From NCBI RefSeq assembly GCF_029977985.1, contig NZ_JARKOT010000200.1, positions 1 to 35,106 of the forward strand: a stretch of DNA of 35,106 nt, written 5' to 3'. Shown here piece by piece: positions 1-6,861 of this stretch. The stretch comes from Propioniciclava sp. (GTDB lineage: Bacteria > Actinomycetota > Actinomycetes > Propionibacteriales > Propionibacteriaceae). Position 1 is the first letter of the stretch. Each line of letters opens with the position of its first letter. Made by a program: the position numbers and the translations under genes. Below the pieces are notes generated by a model. It worked only from the letters and a program-made list of their open reading frames with translations, was not told the origin of the DNA and did no database searches.

Positions 1-134
1 CACAGGTCGGCCAGATCGAGCAGGAGCCGCACCTTCTCCACCTCGGCCGCGCGCTCGGCGAGATCGGCGGCGCGCAGGCGGGCCAGCCGGTCGGGGACCG
101 GATCGTTCGGGTCATGCCGGGGGGTGTCGGACAT
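1..134 (-). CDS. 5' fragment of an unidentified SOS-controlled protein, possibly DUF222/13E12-like
   Basis: The first 44 codons of a minus-strand gene run off the left edge. The ATG (complement of 132-134) opens a charged, alanine-rich, probably helical stretch containing LRAADLAERAAEVEKVRLLL and then DLADL. This style resembles the N-terminal part of actinobacterial DUF222/HNH (13E12 repeat) proteins, but 44 residues cannot settle the family. A near-consensus LexA box lies 20 bp upstream of the start (154-169), and several mycobacterial 13E12 genes are known to be SOS-induced, which fits. The reading frame and codon use are coherent to the edge. Family assignment is an inference. Confidence 0.55.
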   Translation of the reverse strand, partial: MSDTPRHDPNDPVPDRLARLRAADLAERAAEVEKVRLLLDLADL

Positions 135-153
135 GCACCCACCCTACCCTCTA

Positions 154-169
154 TCGAACACCTGTTCAA
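154..169. promoter_or_regulatory. LexA/SOS box
   Basis: TCGAAC-ACCT-GTTCAA matches the actinobacterial SOS box TCGAAC-N4-GTTCGA at 15 of 16 defined or spacer positions. It sits 20 bp upstream of the minus-strand start at 134 and about 105 bp upstream of the plus-strand VOC gene at 275. The leftward gene is the likelier target. DNA damage control of that gene is inferred from the site alone. Confidence 0.7.
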
Positions 170-274
170 TACCTCGGGCCACCCAGCTCAACGAGTTCGG
201 ACGCACGCGCGGACGCCCGGTGCCCGGGGGCGTGCGAGACTCGGAGACGCACAACCTGGCGAGAGGAGACCGGT

Positions 275-982
275 GTGGGCATCCGACTGGAGGCGCTCGA
301 GTTCGACGCCAACGACCCCGAGCGCCTGGCGGCGTTCTGGGCGGCGATCCTGGGGAGGGAGCCCTCGTCGACCACGAGACTCCCGGGTCTGGTGGACACC
401 GACTTCGAGGTGCGATTCGTGCCGGAGCGGCAGCCCAAGCCGGCCGGACGCCACCGCATGCACTTCGACCTCACGAGCGCGTCGGACGAGGAGCAGGCGG
501 CCACGGTTCGCCGCGCTCTGGAGTTGGGCGCCAGCCACCTGGATGTCGGCCAGCGCGGCGACGAGGGGCATGTGGTGCTGGCTGATCCGGAGGGCAACGA
601 GTTCTGCGTGATCGAGAGTTCCAGCCGCTTCCTGGCGAACACGGCACGGATCGGTGGGATAGCGGGGGAGGGCATGCCCGAGGTCGGCTACTTCTGGAGC
701 GAGGTGCTCGGCTGGCCCCTCGTGTGGGACCAGGACGAGGAAACCGCCATCCAGTCCCCACGGGGCGGCGTCAAGATCACGTGGGGTGGACCACCGATCC
801 CGGCGAAGCTGCACCGGAACCGTTTGCGCTGGGTGCTGAGGGCGACCGCACCAGCCGGCGAGGAGATCCACCGACTGCAGGAGATGGGCGCCACCATCGT
901 CCGTGCGGAAGGGCAGGGCGTCGAGCTGGCTGATCCGGAAGGCAACGAGTTCACGATCGCCGACGTCGAAGCGCCGCAGTAG
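275..982 (+). CDS. VOC (glyoxalase-like) family protein with two domains
   Basis: A 235-residue protein made of two tandem vicinal-oxygen-chelate units, about 1-115 and 120-235. Each unit ends in the same signature: LADPEGNEFCVIE in the first and LADPEGNEFTIADVE in the second. It matches the glyoxalase-like superfamily common in actinobacteria, whose members include dioxygenases, lyases and resistance proteins. The substrate cannot be read from the sequence. The GTG start is chosen because GAGAGGAG (259-266) lies at ribosome-binding distance and the first beta strand (IRLEALEFDAND) follows at once. The methyltransferase starts 11 bp downstream, so the two are probably co-transcribed. Confidence 0.85.
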   Translation: MGIRLEALEFDANDPERLAAFWAAILGREPSSTTRLPGLVDTDFEVRFVPERQPKPAGRHRMHFDLTSASDEEQAATVRRALELGASHLDVGQRGDEGHVVLADPEGNEFCVIESSSRFLANTARIGGIAGEGMPEVGYFWSEVLGWPLVWDQDEETAIQSPRGGVKITWGGPPIPAKLHRNRLRWVLRATAPAGEEIHRLQEMGATIVRAEGQGVELADPEGNEFTIADVEAPQ

Positions 983-993
983 CCGATGGTGTC

Positions 994-1728
994 GTGAGAG
1001 TGTCGGGAACCCACTTCGAACGGATGGCGACCGAGTACGCCACGGCGCGGCCGCGCTACCCGGACGCCGTCTTCGAGACCCTCGAGCCCGAGGGCGTCAT
1101 CGGACCGGGCACTCGAGTCCTCGAGATCGGCGCCGGCGCGGGCCTCGCCACCCGGGAGCTCCTGGGCCGCGGCAGCGACGTGGTCGCGCTCGAACCCGGC
1201 GTCCAACTGGCTCGACTGCTCGCTGACGCCGCCTCCGGCGCGCACGTGATCGTCTCCCGGCTGGAGGACGCGCAACTCGAGGAGGCCGGGTTCGACTCGG
1301 CGATCGCGGCCACGGCCATGCACTGGGTCGATCTGTCCGTCGGGCTACCGACTCTTCATCGGGCGCTCCGTCCAGGCGGCTGGCTGGCGGTCTGGCGCAA
1401 TGTTTTCGGCGACGACAGCGTGGATACCGAGTTCCGCCAGCGCGTAGAGGCGATCGTGACACAGCGGGACGAGGGCGACGTCGGCCGAAGCCGCGATCAG
1501 CGACCCACCGTGGAGGAGTTGGCCGCGGGAGGCTGGTTCGAGCCCGTGCGGACCCAACGGTGGCGTTGGTCGATCGACCTGAGCGCCCAGCAGATCGGAC
1601 TCCTGTTCAAGACCTTCAGCAACTGGACGCCGGCGGAAGTGGCCGCTGTCCAGGACGCCGCAGAAGAGTTGGGCGGCCACGTCACGGAGCACTACCAAAC
1701 CGTGCTGCACCTTCTCCGACGTGGTTGA
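994..1728 (+). CDS. class I SAM-dependent methyltransferase
   Basis: A 244-residue Rossmann-fold methyltransferase. Motif I is VLEIGAGAG at residues 42-50, and the acidic end of strand 2 is in VVALEPG about 20 residues later. The N-terminus (FERMATEYATARPRYP) is the usual opening of the methyltransferase type 11/25 group. The later IAATAMHWVD region is the typical substrate-side segment. The GTG start lies 11 bp after the VOC gene, and no strong Shine-Dalgarno sequence is visible, so translational coupling is plausible. The methyl acceptor is unknown. Confidence 0.85.
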   Translation: MRVSGTHFERMATEYATARPRYPDAVFETLEPEGVIGPGTRVLEIGAGAGLATRELLGRGSDVVALEPGVQLARLLADAASGAHVIVSRLEDAQLEEAGFDSAIAATAMHWVDLSVGLPTLHRALRPGGWLAVWRNVFGDDSVDTEFRQRVEAIVTQRDEGDVGRSRDQRPTVEELAAGGWFEPVRTQRWRWSIDLSAQQIGLLFKTFSNWTPAEVAAVQDAAEELGGHVTEHYQTVLHLLRRG

Positions 1729-1847
1729 GGGCCCGGTGTCCGCTCCGAGTAATGCTGTCGGTCAACCCGGATGAGATGGTGTGGTGACGTGGCCTGCTGC
1801 TGCTGACTCTGGCTCGTTGATCTGCCGTTCCCGGGGTCTCTGGAGCG

Positions 1848-1994
1848 TCAGCGGGAGAACTGGGGGACGAGGGTCGACACGGTGCGGCCGCACCAGGAGC
1901 ACCATGCGGTGTGCTCGCCGGCGCGGATGGACGTGGAGTGGCCGCAGGTGAGCGCGACCTGGTGCAGCCGCCAGGCTGCGGTGTGGGTGATCAT
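1848..1994 (-). CDS. 48-residue CxH...CxxC zinc-knuckle-like small protein
   Basis: A short protein with C17, H19, C32 and C35 in TCGHS and WCSWCGR, a spacing suited to one zinc ion. The ATG at 1994 is preceded by CACAGGAGAACAGAAC, a strong ribosome-binding site at good distance. This favours the 48-residue form over a longer open frame that would start near 2162. No signal peptide or membrane segment is seen. The function is unknown; small zinc ribbons of this kind often bind nucleic acid or protein. A 17-bp inverted repeat lies about 115 bp upstream (2110-2126). Confidence 0.6.
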   Translation of the reverse strand: MITHTAAWRLHQVALTCGHSTSIRAGEHTAWCSWCGRTVSTLVPQFSR

Positions 1995-2109
1995 GTTCTG
2001 TTCTCCTGTGTCGCGACGCGGGGCGCCGGCGACGGGTCTTGTCGTTCGAGGCGGGTCGCGCCGGCTTGGCGCGGACGTCCGCTGCGGGCGGGTGACGGGT
2101 GTCACTCGT

Positions 2110-2126
2110 TCGACCACGATGGTCGA
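2110..2126. promoter_or_regulatory. perfect inverted repeat, candidate operator
   Basis: TCGACCA-CGA-TGGTCGA has 7-bp perfect arms and a 3-bp spacer. It lies in the 245-bp non-coding stretch between the small zinc-knuckle gene and the DUF4345 remnant. Its size and symmetry suit a dimeric helix-turn-helix repressor. No regulator gene is adjacent. The rest of 1995-2239 shows nothing else I can name. Confidence 0.35.
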
Positions 2127-2239
2127 TTGGCTCCAGCGTACGTCACCGACCCAAGACCACATGGAACTCGACGCGACTCGCGAGCGCTAGAAGGGACCGG
2201 TCCGCCTTCTCACCGGGGCTCAGATCTCACTCGGCTCGG

Positions 2240-2523
2240 TCACCTCGTGACCGCTTTCCGGTTCAGGCGGATGGAGGCTTCGGCGATCAGCGGGGTGACG
2301 AGCTCGATCGCCATGAGCACGTCGTGGACGCGGTCCGGTCGGCCGAGGGTGCCCCGCGTGATGAGGCGGCTGGCTCCGCCGGCTGCCATGAGTGCGGCTA
2401 GGAGTCGGAACCGAGACACGTCGTCGTGGTCGGCGGCGTCGAGCCAGGCGATGCCGTAGCCGGCGAACATGGCGCCCATGTAGCGCACGTGGGAGTCCAC
2501 GGTCGGGCTTGTCGATGCCGCCT
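2240..2523 (-). pseudogene. DUF4345 family protein, 5'-truncated by an insertion sequence
   Basis: The surviving C-terminal part matches DUF4345, a small membrane-protein family usually about 120-130 residues long. Conserved features are VDSHVRYMGAMFAGYG, then a GGASRLITRGTLGRPD segment and an ELVTPLIAE tail. An 86-residue frame can start at a GTG (2500), but the homologous-looking frame runs further upstream to about 2523, where IS21-type end sequence begins. The first transmembrane helix and the natural start are missing, so this is most likely a gene broken by the insertion at its 5' side. Confidence 0.6.
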
Positions 2524-3141
2524 GAATACTGACCCCCAGGTGCCGAGCGAAAGTTGACCCCCTCGGTCAGAGTGAGGGAGTGATCAGCGTGGAGGATTGG
2601 GCCGAGATCAGACGGCTCCACAAGTCGGAGAAGATGGCGATCAAGGCGATCGCCCGCCAGTTGGGTGTGGCGCGGAACACGGTGCGGGCGGCGTCGCCCT
2701 CGGATGGGCCGCCGAAGTATGAACGGGCTCCGGCGGGGTCGGCGGTGGATGCGTTCGAGCCGCAGATCCGGGCGTTGCTGTCCAAGACGCCGACGATGCC
2801 GGCGACGGTGATCGCGGAGCGGATCGGGTGGACTCGATCAGCGTCGGCGCTGCGGGCGAGGGTCGCTGAGTTGCGGCCGTTGTTCGCGCCGTCGGACCCG
2901 GCCGACCGAACCGAGTACCAGCCTGGGGAGATCGTGCAGTGTGATCTGTGGTTCCCGCCCAAGATCGTGCGGGTGGCTGCGGATGTTTGGGTGGCGCCTC
3001 CGGTGCTGACCATGGTGGCGGCTTGGTCGGGGTTCATCGCCGCGGTGTTGCTGCCGTCCCGGACCACGGGGGATCTGCTGGCTGGGATGTGGCAGCTGCT
3101 GTCGACCAACTTCAAGGCGGTGCCGAAGACGCTGGTCTGAG
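2515..3141 (+). mobile_element. IS21-family remnant (left end and part of istA)
   Basis: The left end has repeated terminal-type blocks, ACTGACCCCC near 2527 and GTTGACCCCC near 2553, as in IS21-like elements, which carry several copies of a terminal repeat. Only the first part of istA follows, and no istB is present. The right side is cut where an IS3-type end begins at about 3141. The exact left boundary is approximate because no target duplication could be identified. Confidence 0.65.
2580..3140 (+). pseudogene. istA: truncated IS21-family transposase IstA
   Basis: A 186-residue N-terminal fragment. Residues about 5-40 are the helix-turn-helix (IKAIARQLGVARNTVRA), followed by a linker. 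The start of the DDE integrase domain is then visible with its first catalytic Asp in IVQCDLWFPP. Full IstA proteins are about 400-500 residues, so the second Asp and the Glu are lost. The TGA at 3138-3140 lies at the junction with an IS3-type end and is probably not the native stop. It cannot catalyse transposition. Confidence 0.8.
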
Positions 3142-3515
3142 GTTGACCCCGTAACCCGGACACCGTCTTGGCGGGTTCCCTTGTCGGGGACCGCCGGAGA
3201 GGATGTTCTCGATGGGATCGACGAGGAAGAGAAGGACGTACACGCCGGAGTATCGGCGGGAGGCCGCGCATCTGGTGATCGACACCGACCGGACGATCGC
3301 AACGGTCGCCGGCGAGATCAACGTGGGTGCGCAGCTGTTGGGCCGCTGGGTCCAGCAGGAGCGCGACCGGATCGGTGCCCCACCGGAGGCGCCGCTGGAC
3401 GCCTCGGAGCGGGCCGAGTTGGAGCGGCTGCGGCGGGAGAACACCGAGCTGCGGTTGGACAACGAGTTCCTGGGAAAAGCCGCAGCCTTCTTCGCAGCGA
3501 AGAACACTCTGGTTC
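3141..3515 (+). mobile_element. IS3-family remnant (left end and orfA)
   Basis: GGTTGACCCCGTAACCCGG at 3141 resembles an IS3-type terminal repeat. It is followed by orfA, but orfB, which would hold the DDE integrase, is absent. The element interrupts the IS21 remnant and therefore arrived later. Its right limit is placed where the OrfA sequence stops resembling the family, near 3510. Confidence 0.6.
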
Positions 3516-3622
3516 TCGCGGTTGACAGCAGGTGCCAGGTACCTGCGAATAGTGCTGGGGATCGAGAAGGGGACATCAGGTCGGTGGGGGCAGAGCCCTA
3601 CAGTACTAGCGATCTGACATAA
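3212..3622 (+). pseudogene. IS3-family transposase OrfA, truncated and read into foreign sequence
   Basis: It has an N-terminal helix-turn-helix (RRTYTPEYRREAAHLVID, then VGAQLLGRWVQQER) followed by the leucine-zipper-like coiled coil (ERAELERLRRENTELRLDNE) and the FLGKAAAFFAAKN ending typical of IS3 OrfA. After about residue 100 the family match stops, and the frame continues through unrelated DNA to 3622, over the start of the dif-like site. I prefer ATG 3212 to ATG 3203 because GGAGAGG (3193-3199) is too close to the earlier codon. Without OrfB there is no transposase. Confidence 0.7.
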
Positions 3623-3639
3623 TGCACATTATCGGACTG
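3612..3639. other. dif: candidate dif (XerC/XerD recombination) site
   Basis: The AT-rich 28-bp site stands out in high-GC DNA. Read on the minus strand it is CAGTCCGATAA - TGTGCA - TTATGTCAGAT, that is, an 11-bp XerC-type arm, a 6-bp centre and an 11-bp XerD-type arm. The XerD-type arm matches the E. coli arm TTATGTTAAAT at 9 of 11 positions, and both inner edges have the ATAA/TTAT dyad expected of dif. It is non-coding apart from the stray tail of the OrfA remnant. It could be the chromosomal dif or the attachment site of a Xer-using mobile element. Confidence 0.6.
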
Positions 3640-3654
3640 GCAAGGGCCCCGCTG

Positions 3655-4773
3655 TCACAAGGAGCCAGACCCCCATGTCCTCTGGTCATGGTCGCCCAGT
3701 GCGAAGTGCTCCGCGAGCTTGTTGAGCGTGAACTCCTGGCGGAGCTTCCCGGCGCTGTTCTGGTTGGCGAACATCCCTTTCTCCCAGAACGCTTCTTCAC
3801 GCGGACGGCTCGTGACCCACTCGACCGGGATGACGTACTCGGCGTCCTCGTCGCTGTCGGTCTCCGGTGACTCGCCGTGGCCGTAGCGACCAGCGAGGGG
3901 CAAGTCTCGCAACGGCGTCCATTGCCCGTTGACCCGTACGCTCGCCTCGTCGTAGCGATGCGCCTCACCCAGCGTGACGCCGACCGCAACGTACCCGGCT
4001 TTGGGAATGTAGACGTTGATTCGGGCTCCCGACGGCACCGACCGGAGGGTGCGGGAATACCAATCGCCACCCCCGGCAGAGACGAAACCGAACTTCCGGC
4101 CGTCCTCCCAGAGGCGTCCTGCTTCATACTCGCCGAAGGAAACGAACCAATCTTGCCCATTCCAGTCGGCCAGCTTTCCCTTCTTGGTGGGCCGTGGCCC
4201 GGACGCCGCCTCGCCCGGTTCGGCCAGCCACGAGCGAGCCAGGTAGCGGCGGTCCTCGTCCGCCAGGTGCGCAAAGAAGGCGGCGTTGATGGGGACGCCG
4301 AACGTCCGAAGGTAGGTGACGATGCGCTCGGAGCTGTCGTCCAATTCGGTGGCCACGATGGTGAGCTGCGTTTCAGCGTTCAGCTCGTCGGGCGGAGGTG
4401 CTCCGAACGTGTCGGCGAAGGCCGCTTCGAAAGCCACATCGAGGTGCTCGTTGGCGATCGCGATCAGGTCGTCGCGTGTGAGCGTGCTGGCCCAGGAGCC
4501 GTAATCGAGCGCTTGGGCGACCACCTCGCGAGGGGTCTTGTCCCGCTTGAGCTCGAGAACGTGCACGACGCCGTCGGCGTCCACCGCAAGCAAGTCGATG
4601 TACATATTGTAGGGCGTGCGGACCTGGCGTCCGATCACGAGTACCGCCGTGCCCAACAGCGAAGGATCCTTCTCCAGGAAGTCCTCCAGCATCGACTCGG
4701 TCGGAAGCGCGGTCGCTGTGAGGCGGTGAGGTGTCTCTCCGTCGATCCTCCACAGACCCATCTCAATCGGCAT
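3655..4773 (-). CDS. PD-(D/E)XK nuclease-like protein (NucS/DUF91-type core) with extra C-terminal domain
   Basis: A 372-residue protein. Residues 25-100 carry a PD-(D/E)XK core resembling DUF91/NucS: ESMLEDFLEKDPSLL, then D60 (YIDLLAVD) and E74-x-K76 (VLELKRD), then the helix REVVAQALDYGSW. Residues about 205-275 form a separate compact domain (DWFVSFGE, WEDGRKFGFVSAGGG, INVYIPKAGYVAVG), which I read as a PUA/EVE-like fold. A basic C-terminus with MFANQNSAGKLR follows. ATG 4773 (MPIEMGLWRIDG) is chosen over a TTG at 4797 because the fold starts there. A DNA-repair or modification-sensing restriction role is possible. It is transcribed toward the dif-like site 16 bp beyond its stop. Confidence 0.75.
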   Translation of the reverse strand: MPIEMGLWRIDGETPHRLTATALPTESMLEDFLEKDPSLLGTAVLVIGRQVRTPYNMYIDLLAVDADGVVHVLELKRDKTPREVVAQALDYGSWASTLTRDDLIAIANEHLDVAFEAAFADTFGAPPPDELNAETQLTIVATELDDSSERIVTYLRTFGVPINAAFFAHLADEDRRYLARSWLAEPGEAASGPRPTKKGKLADWNGQDWFVSFGEYEAGRLWEDGRKFGFVSAGGGDWYSRTLRSVPSGARINVYIPKAGYVAVGVTLGEAHRYDEASVRVNGQWTPLRDLPLAGRYGHGESPETDSDEDAEYVIPVEWVTSRPREEAFWEKGMFANQNSAGKLRQEFTLNKLAEHFALGDHDQRTWGSGSL

Positions 4774-4820
4774 GCACCAAGGATCGCAGAGCGGCAACTG
4801 GATTCAGCCGATCGACGAGT

Positions 4821-5768
4821 TCACTCCCAGAGCACGTATTCCGGCTCCGGGCTGAGATCCATGACTTCCGCGGGCGTCATCAACGGCCCGTGGCGGGCGT
4901 CCTCTTCGAAGAACAGCTTGAACCCCAGGTGCACGTGCTCCGGCGTCCGTGAGGCGATGCGGTAGTACAGGCCCGTCTTGGCCGTCGGCGTCCCGATGCC
5001 GTCGACGGACTTGATCAGCACGACGCCCTCCGCCGGCTGCAGCAGGTCCTCGTCGGTGACGATGTCCTCGTGGAGCTGGTGGTACAGCACCACCTTCTCG
5101 GGCAGGTTGTTCGCCGCCACGAGCTCCGACACCCAGCCGGCGATGGCGTCCAGTTCCTGTCCGGTCGTGTGCCCGAACACCTTGCCCGGCACCTCGTCCG
5201 GCCCCACGGCCCACTCCGGGTCGAGCGCCAGGCTGACGTCGGGGTTCACCAGCCACTTCTCGTAGTAGCGCACCTCGTCAAACATCGCCGAGCGCCCCGG
5301 CTGGATGTTCAACAGCAGCATCGCCTTGTGCTTGCGCGCGGTCTCGAGCCAGCTCGCGATCACGTCGTCGGCCACCCGCGTCCGGTACAGCCCGTCGTCG
5401 CCCGGCGTCGCGTGCACCATGGTCGCGATGAGCTCCATCACCGGCATGACCTTTCGGTCCCCCGCGTAGTCCGCCCCCGACGCCACGATCTCGTCCAGCC
5501 GCGCATCGATGTCGCCCGTGCCCAGCCGCCCCAGCGCCCCTGCCCCCGGATACCCCGAATACCCGAACAGCCGATAGTCCGGGAAGATGACCCGCCCGCC
5601 GCCCGGCAGCTCCGGCGGTTTCGGCCGCGTCAGGACGCCCACCAGCGCCGTGAGCCCCCAGATCGAGGCGATGACTCCCGCCAGAATCGCCAGGATCACG
5701 AAGAAGCGGGGCTGGATCTGCCATCGGTACCTGGTTCCCACGAAGCCAGCTAACCGGACGCCCCCCAC
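4821..5768 (-). CDS. membrane-anchored extracytoplasmic protein of unknown function
   Basis: A 315-residue protein. One hydrophobic segment near residues 22-46 (FFVILAILAGVIASIWGLTA) is preceded by basic residues, which suggests a signal anchor. The rest is soluble and appears to be outside the cell. Repeated strand-helix alternation (LFGYSGYPGAGALGRLG, VMPVMELIATMV, AMLLLNIQPGRS, ALDPEWAVG, GFKLFFEEDARHG) looks like a TIM barrel with acidic residues at strand ends, as in glycoside-hydrolase-like proteins. This is structural reasoning, not recognition of a named family. The GTG at 5768 is provisional; a GTG at residue 10 would shorten it. It is divergent from the M23 gene. Confidence 0.65.
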   Translation of the reverse strand: MGGVRLAGFVGTRYRWQIQPRFFVILAILAGVIASIWGLTALVGVLTRPKPPELPGGGRVIFPDYRLFGYSGYPGAGALGRLGTGDIDARLDEIVASGADYAGDRKVMPVMELIATMVHATPGDDGLYRTRVADDVIASWLETARKHKAMLLLNIQPGRSAMFDEVRYYEKWLVNPDVSLALDPEWAVGPDEVPGKVFGHTTGQELDAIAGWVSELVAANNLPEKVVLYHQLHEDIVTDEDLLQPAEGVVLIKSVDGIGTPTAKTGLYYRIASRTPEHVHLGFKLFFEEDARHGPLMTPAEVMDLSPEPEYVLWE

Positions 5769-5915
5769 TCCCCTCCCCCGGACACGCGGGCGGCACTCTC
5801 ACCTGCCCGTCGAGACTTCCCGCCCGGTCGGTCACAACGGCTTGCTGTGAGATCACTGAGATCATGAGGATGGCTCTCAGGAACCACGTCGCTGTCGCCT
5901 GGGAGAAACTCAGCC

Positions 5916-6857
5916 ATGTCGAAACTCGTTCGCGCCTGCCTGGTCGCGACGCTCACCTTCGCCAGCACGCTCGTCATGAGCGTGACCACCAGCCCGAACG
6001 CCTCGGCCGCCGAGAGCCGCGTCGTCTGCAACCATCCGTGGGTCCGCGTCCGGGAAGCCCCGTCGACCGATTCCCGCGAGCTGGGTCGGCTGAGCCGCGG
6101 AACCCAACTCAGCGGCGTTCAACAGGGACGCTGGTTCCGACTGGCCGACGGCCGGTATGTCGCCGCCTACTACACCTGCCCCTCCAGCGGCCCGGCCCGC
6201 GCAACCGCGGCGAGCGGCCAGTCGTTCACAGTGTGTGGGACGCCGTGGGTGCGCGTCCGCGAGGCCGCCACCAAGCGCAGCCGAGAACTCGGCCGACTCA
6301 GCCGCGGCGACGTGTTTTCCGGTGAGCGCGAGGGCGGCTGGATCCGGACCGCCGCAGGGTACGTGTCCGCGTCCTACGCCTGCACGACCCAGGAGAGCTC
6401 CGCTGCCGCGGCGGCCGTCCCCGACTCGGGAACCGCGCTCAGACAGCCCACCGGCACCCTCGGCAGCCCGACCGGCGTCTACGGCAACCGCTGGCACCCG
6501 ATCCAGCACGTCTACCGCTTCCACAACGGCATCGACATCGGCAACACGGCCGGCCAACCGGTCGTGGCTGCGGAGTCCGGAGTCGTCACCACGGTGGCGA
6601 GCGATGCCAGCGCCGGCCTCTACATCAAGGTGGACCACGGCTCGCTCCGTGGTGTCAGCAGCGTGGGAACGAACTACCTGCACCTGGAGGCGACCGCCGT
6701 CTCGCCGGGGCAACGGGTCGAGCGCGGCCAGCTCATCGGTTGGGTCGGCAGCACCGGCTCCTCCACCAAACCCCATCTGCACTTCAGCGTGCTCGAGAAC
6801 GGCACCGTGGTGAATCCCGAGGGCTGGGTGGGATCGCTCAGTTCCCTGCGGCCCTGA
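5916..6857 (+). CDS. secreted M23 metallopeptidase with two SH3-like domains
   Basis: A 313-residue peptidoglycan hydrolase of the lysostaphin/LytM type. Residues 1-32 are a signal peptide ending in an ASA-type site. Two bacterial SH3-like repeats follow, about 37-90 and 105-158, each with PWVRVREA, SRELGRLSRG and a tyrosine-rich end. The M23 domain fills about 180-305 with zinc ligands H203 and D207 (HNGIDIG) and H289 in PHLHF; H256 and H287 complete the active site. GGAGAA lies about 10 bp before ATG 5916. It probably cleaves cross-links in cell-wall peptides. Its 3' end is 4 bp from the convergent VWA gene. Confidence 0.92.
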   Translation: MSKLVRACLVATLTFASTLVMSVTTSPNASAAESRVVCNHPWVRVREAPSTDSRELGRLSRGTQLSGVQQGRWFRLADGRYVAAYYTCPSSGPARATAASGQSFTVCGTPWVRVREAATKRSRELGRLSRGDVFSGEREGGWIRTAAGYVSASYACTTQESSAAAAAVPDSGTALRQPTGTLGSPTGVYGNRWHPIQHVYRFHNGIDIGNTAGQPVVAAESGVVTTVASDASAGLYIKVDHGSLRGVSSVGTNYLHLEATAVSPGQRVERGQLIGWVGSTGSSTKPHLHFSVLENGTVVNPEGWVGSLSSLRP

Positions 6858-6861
6858 GGCG

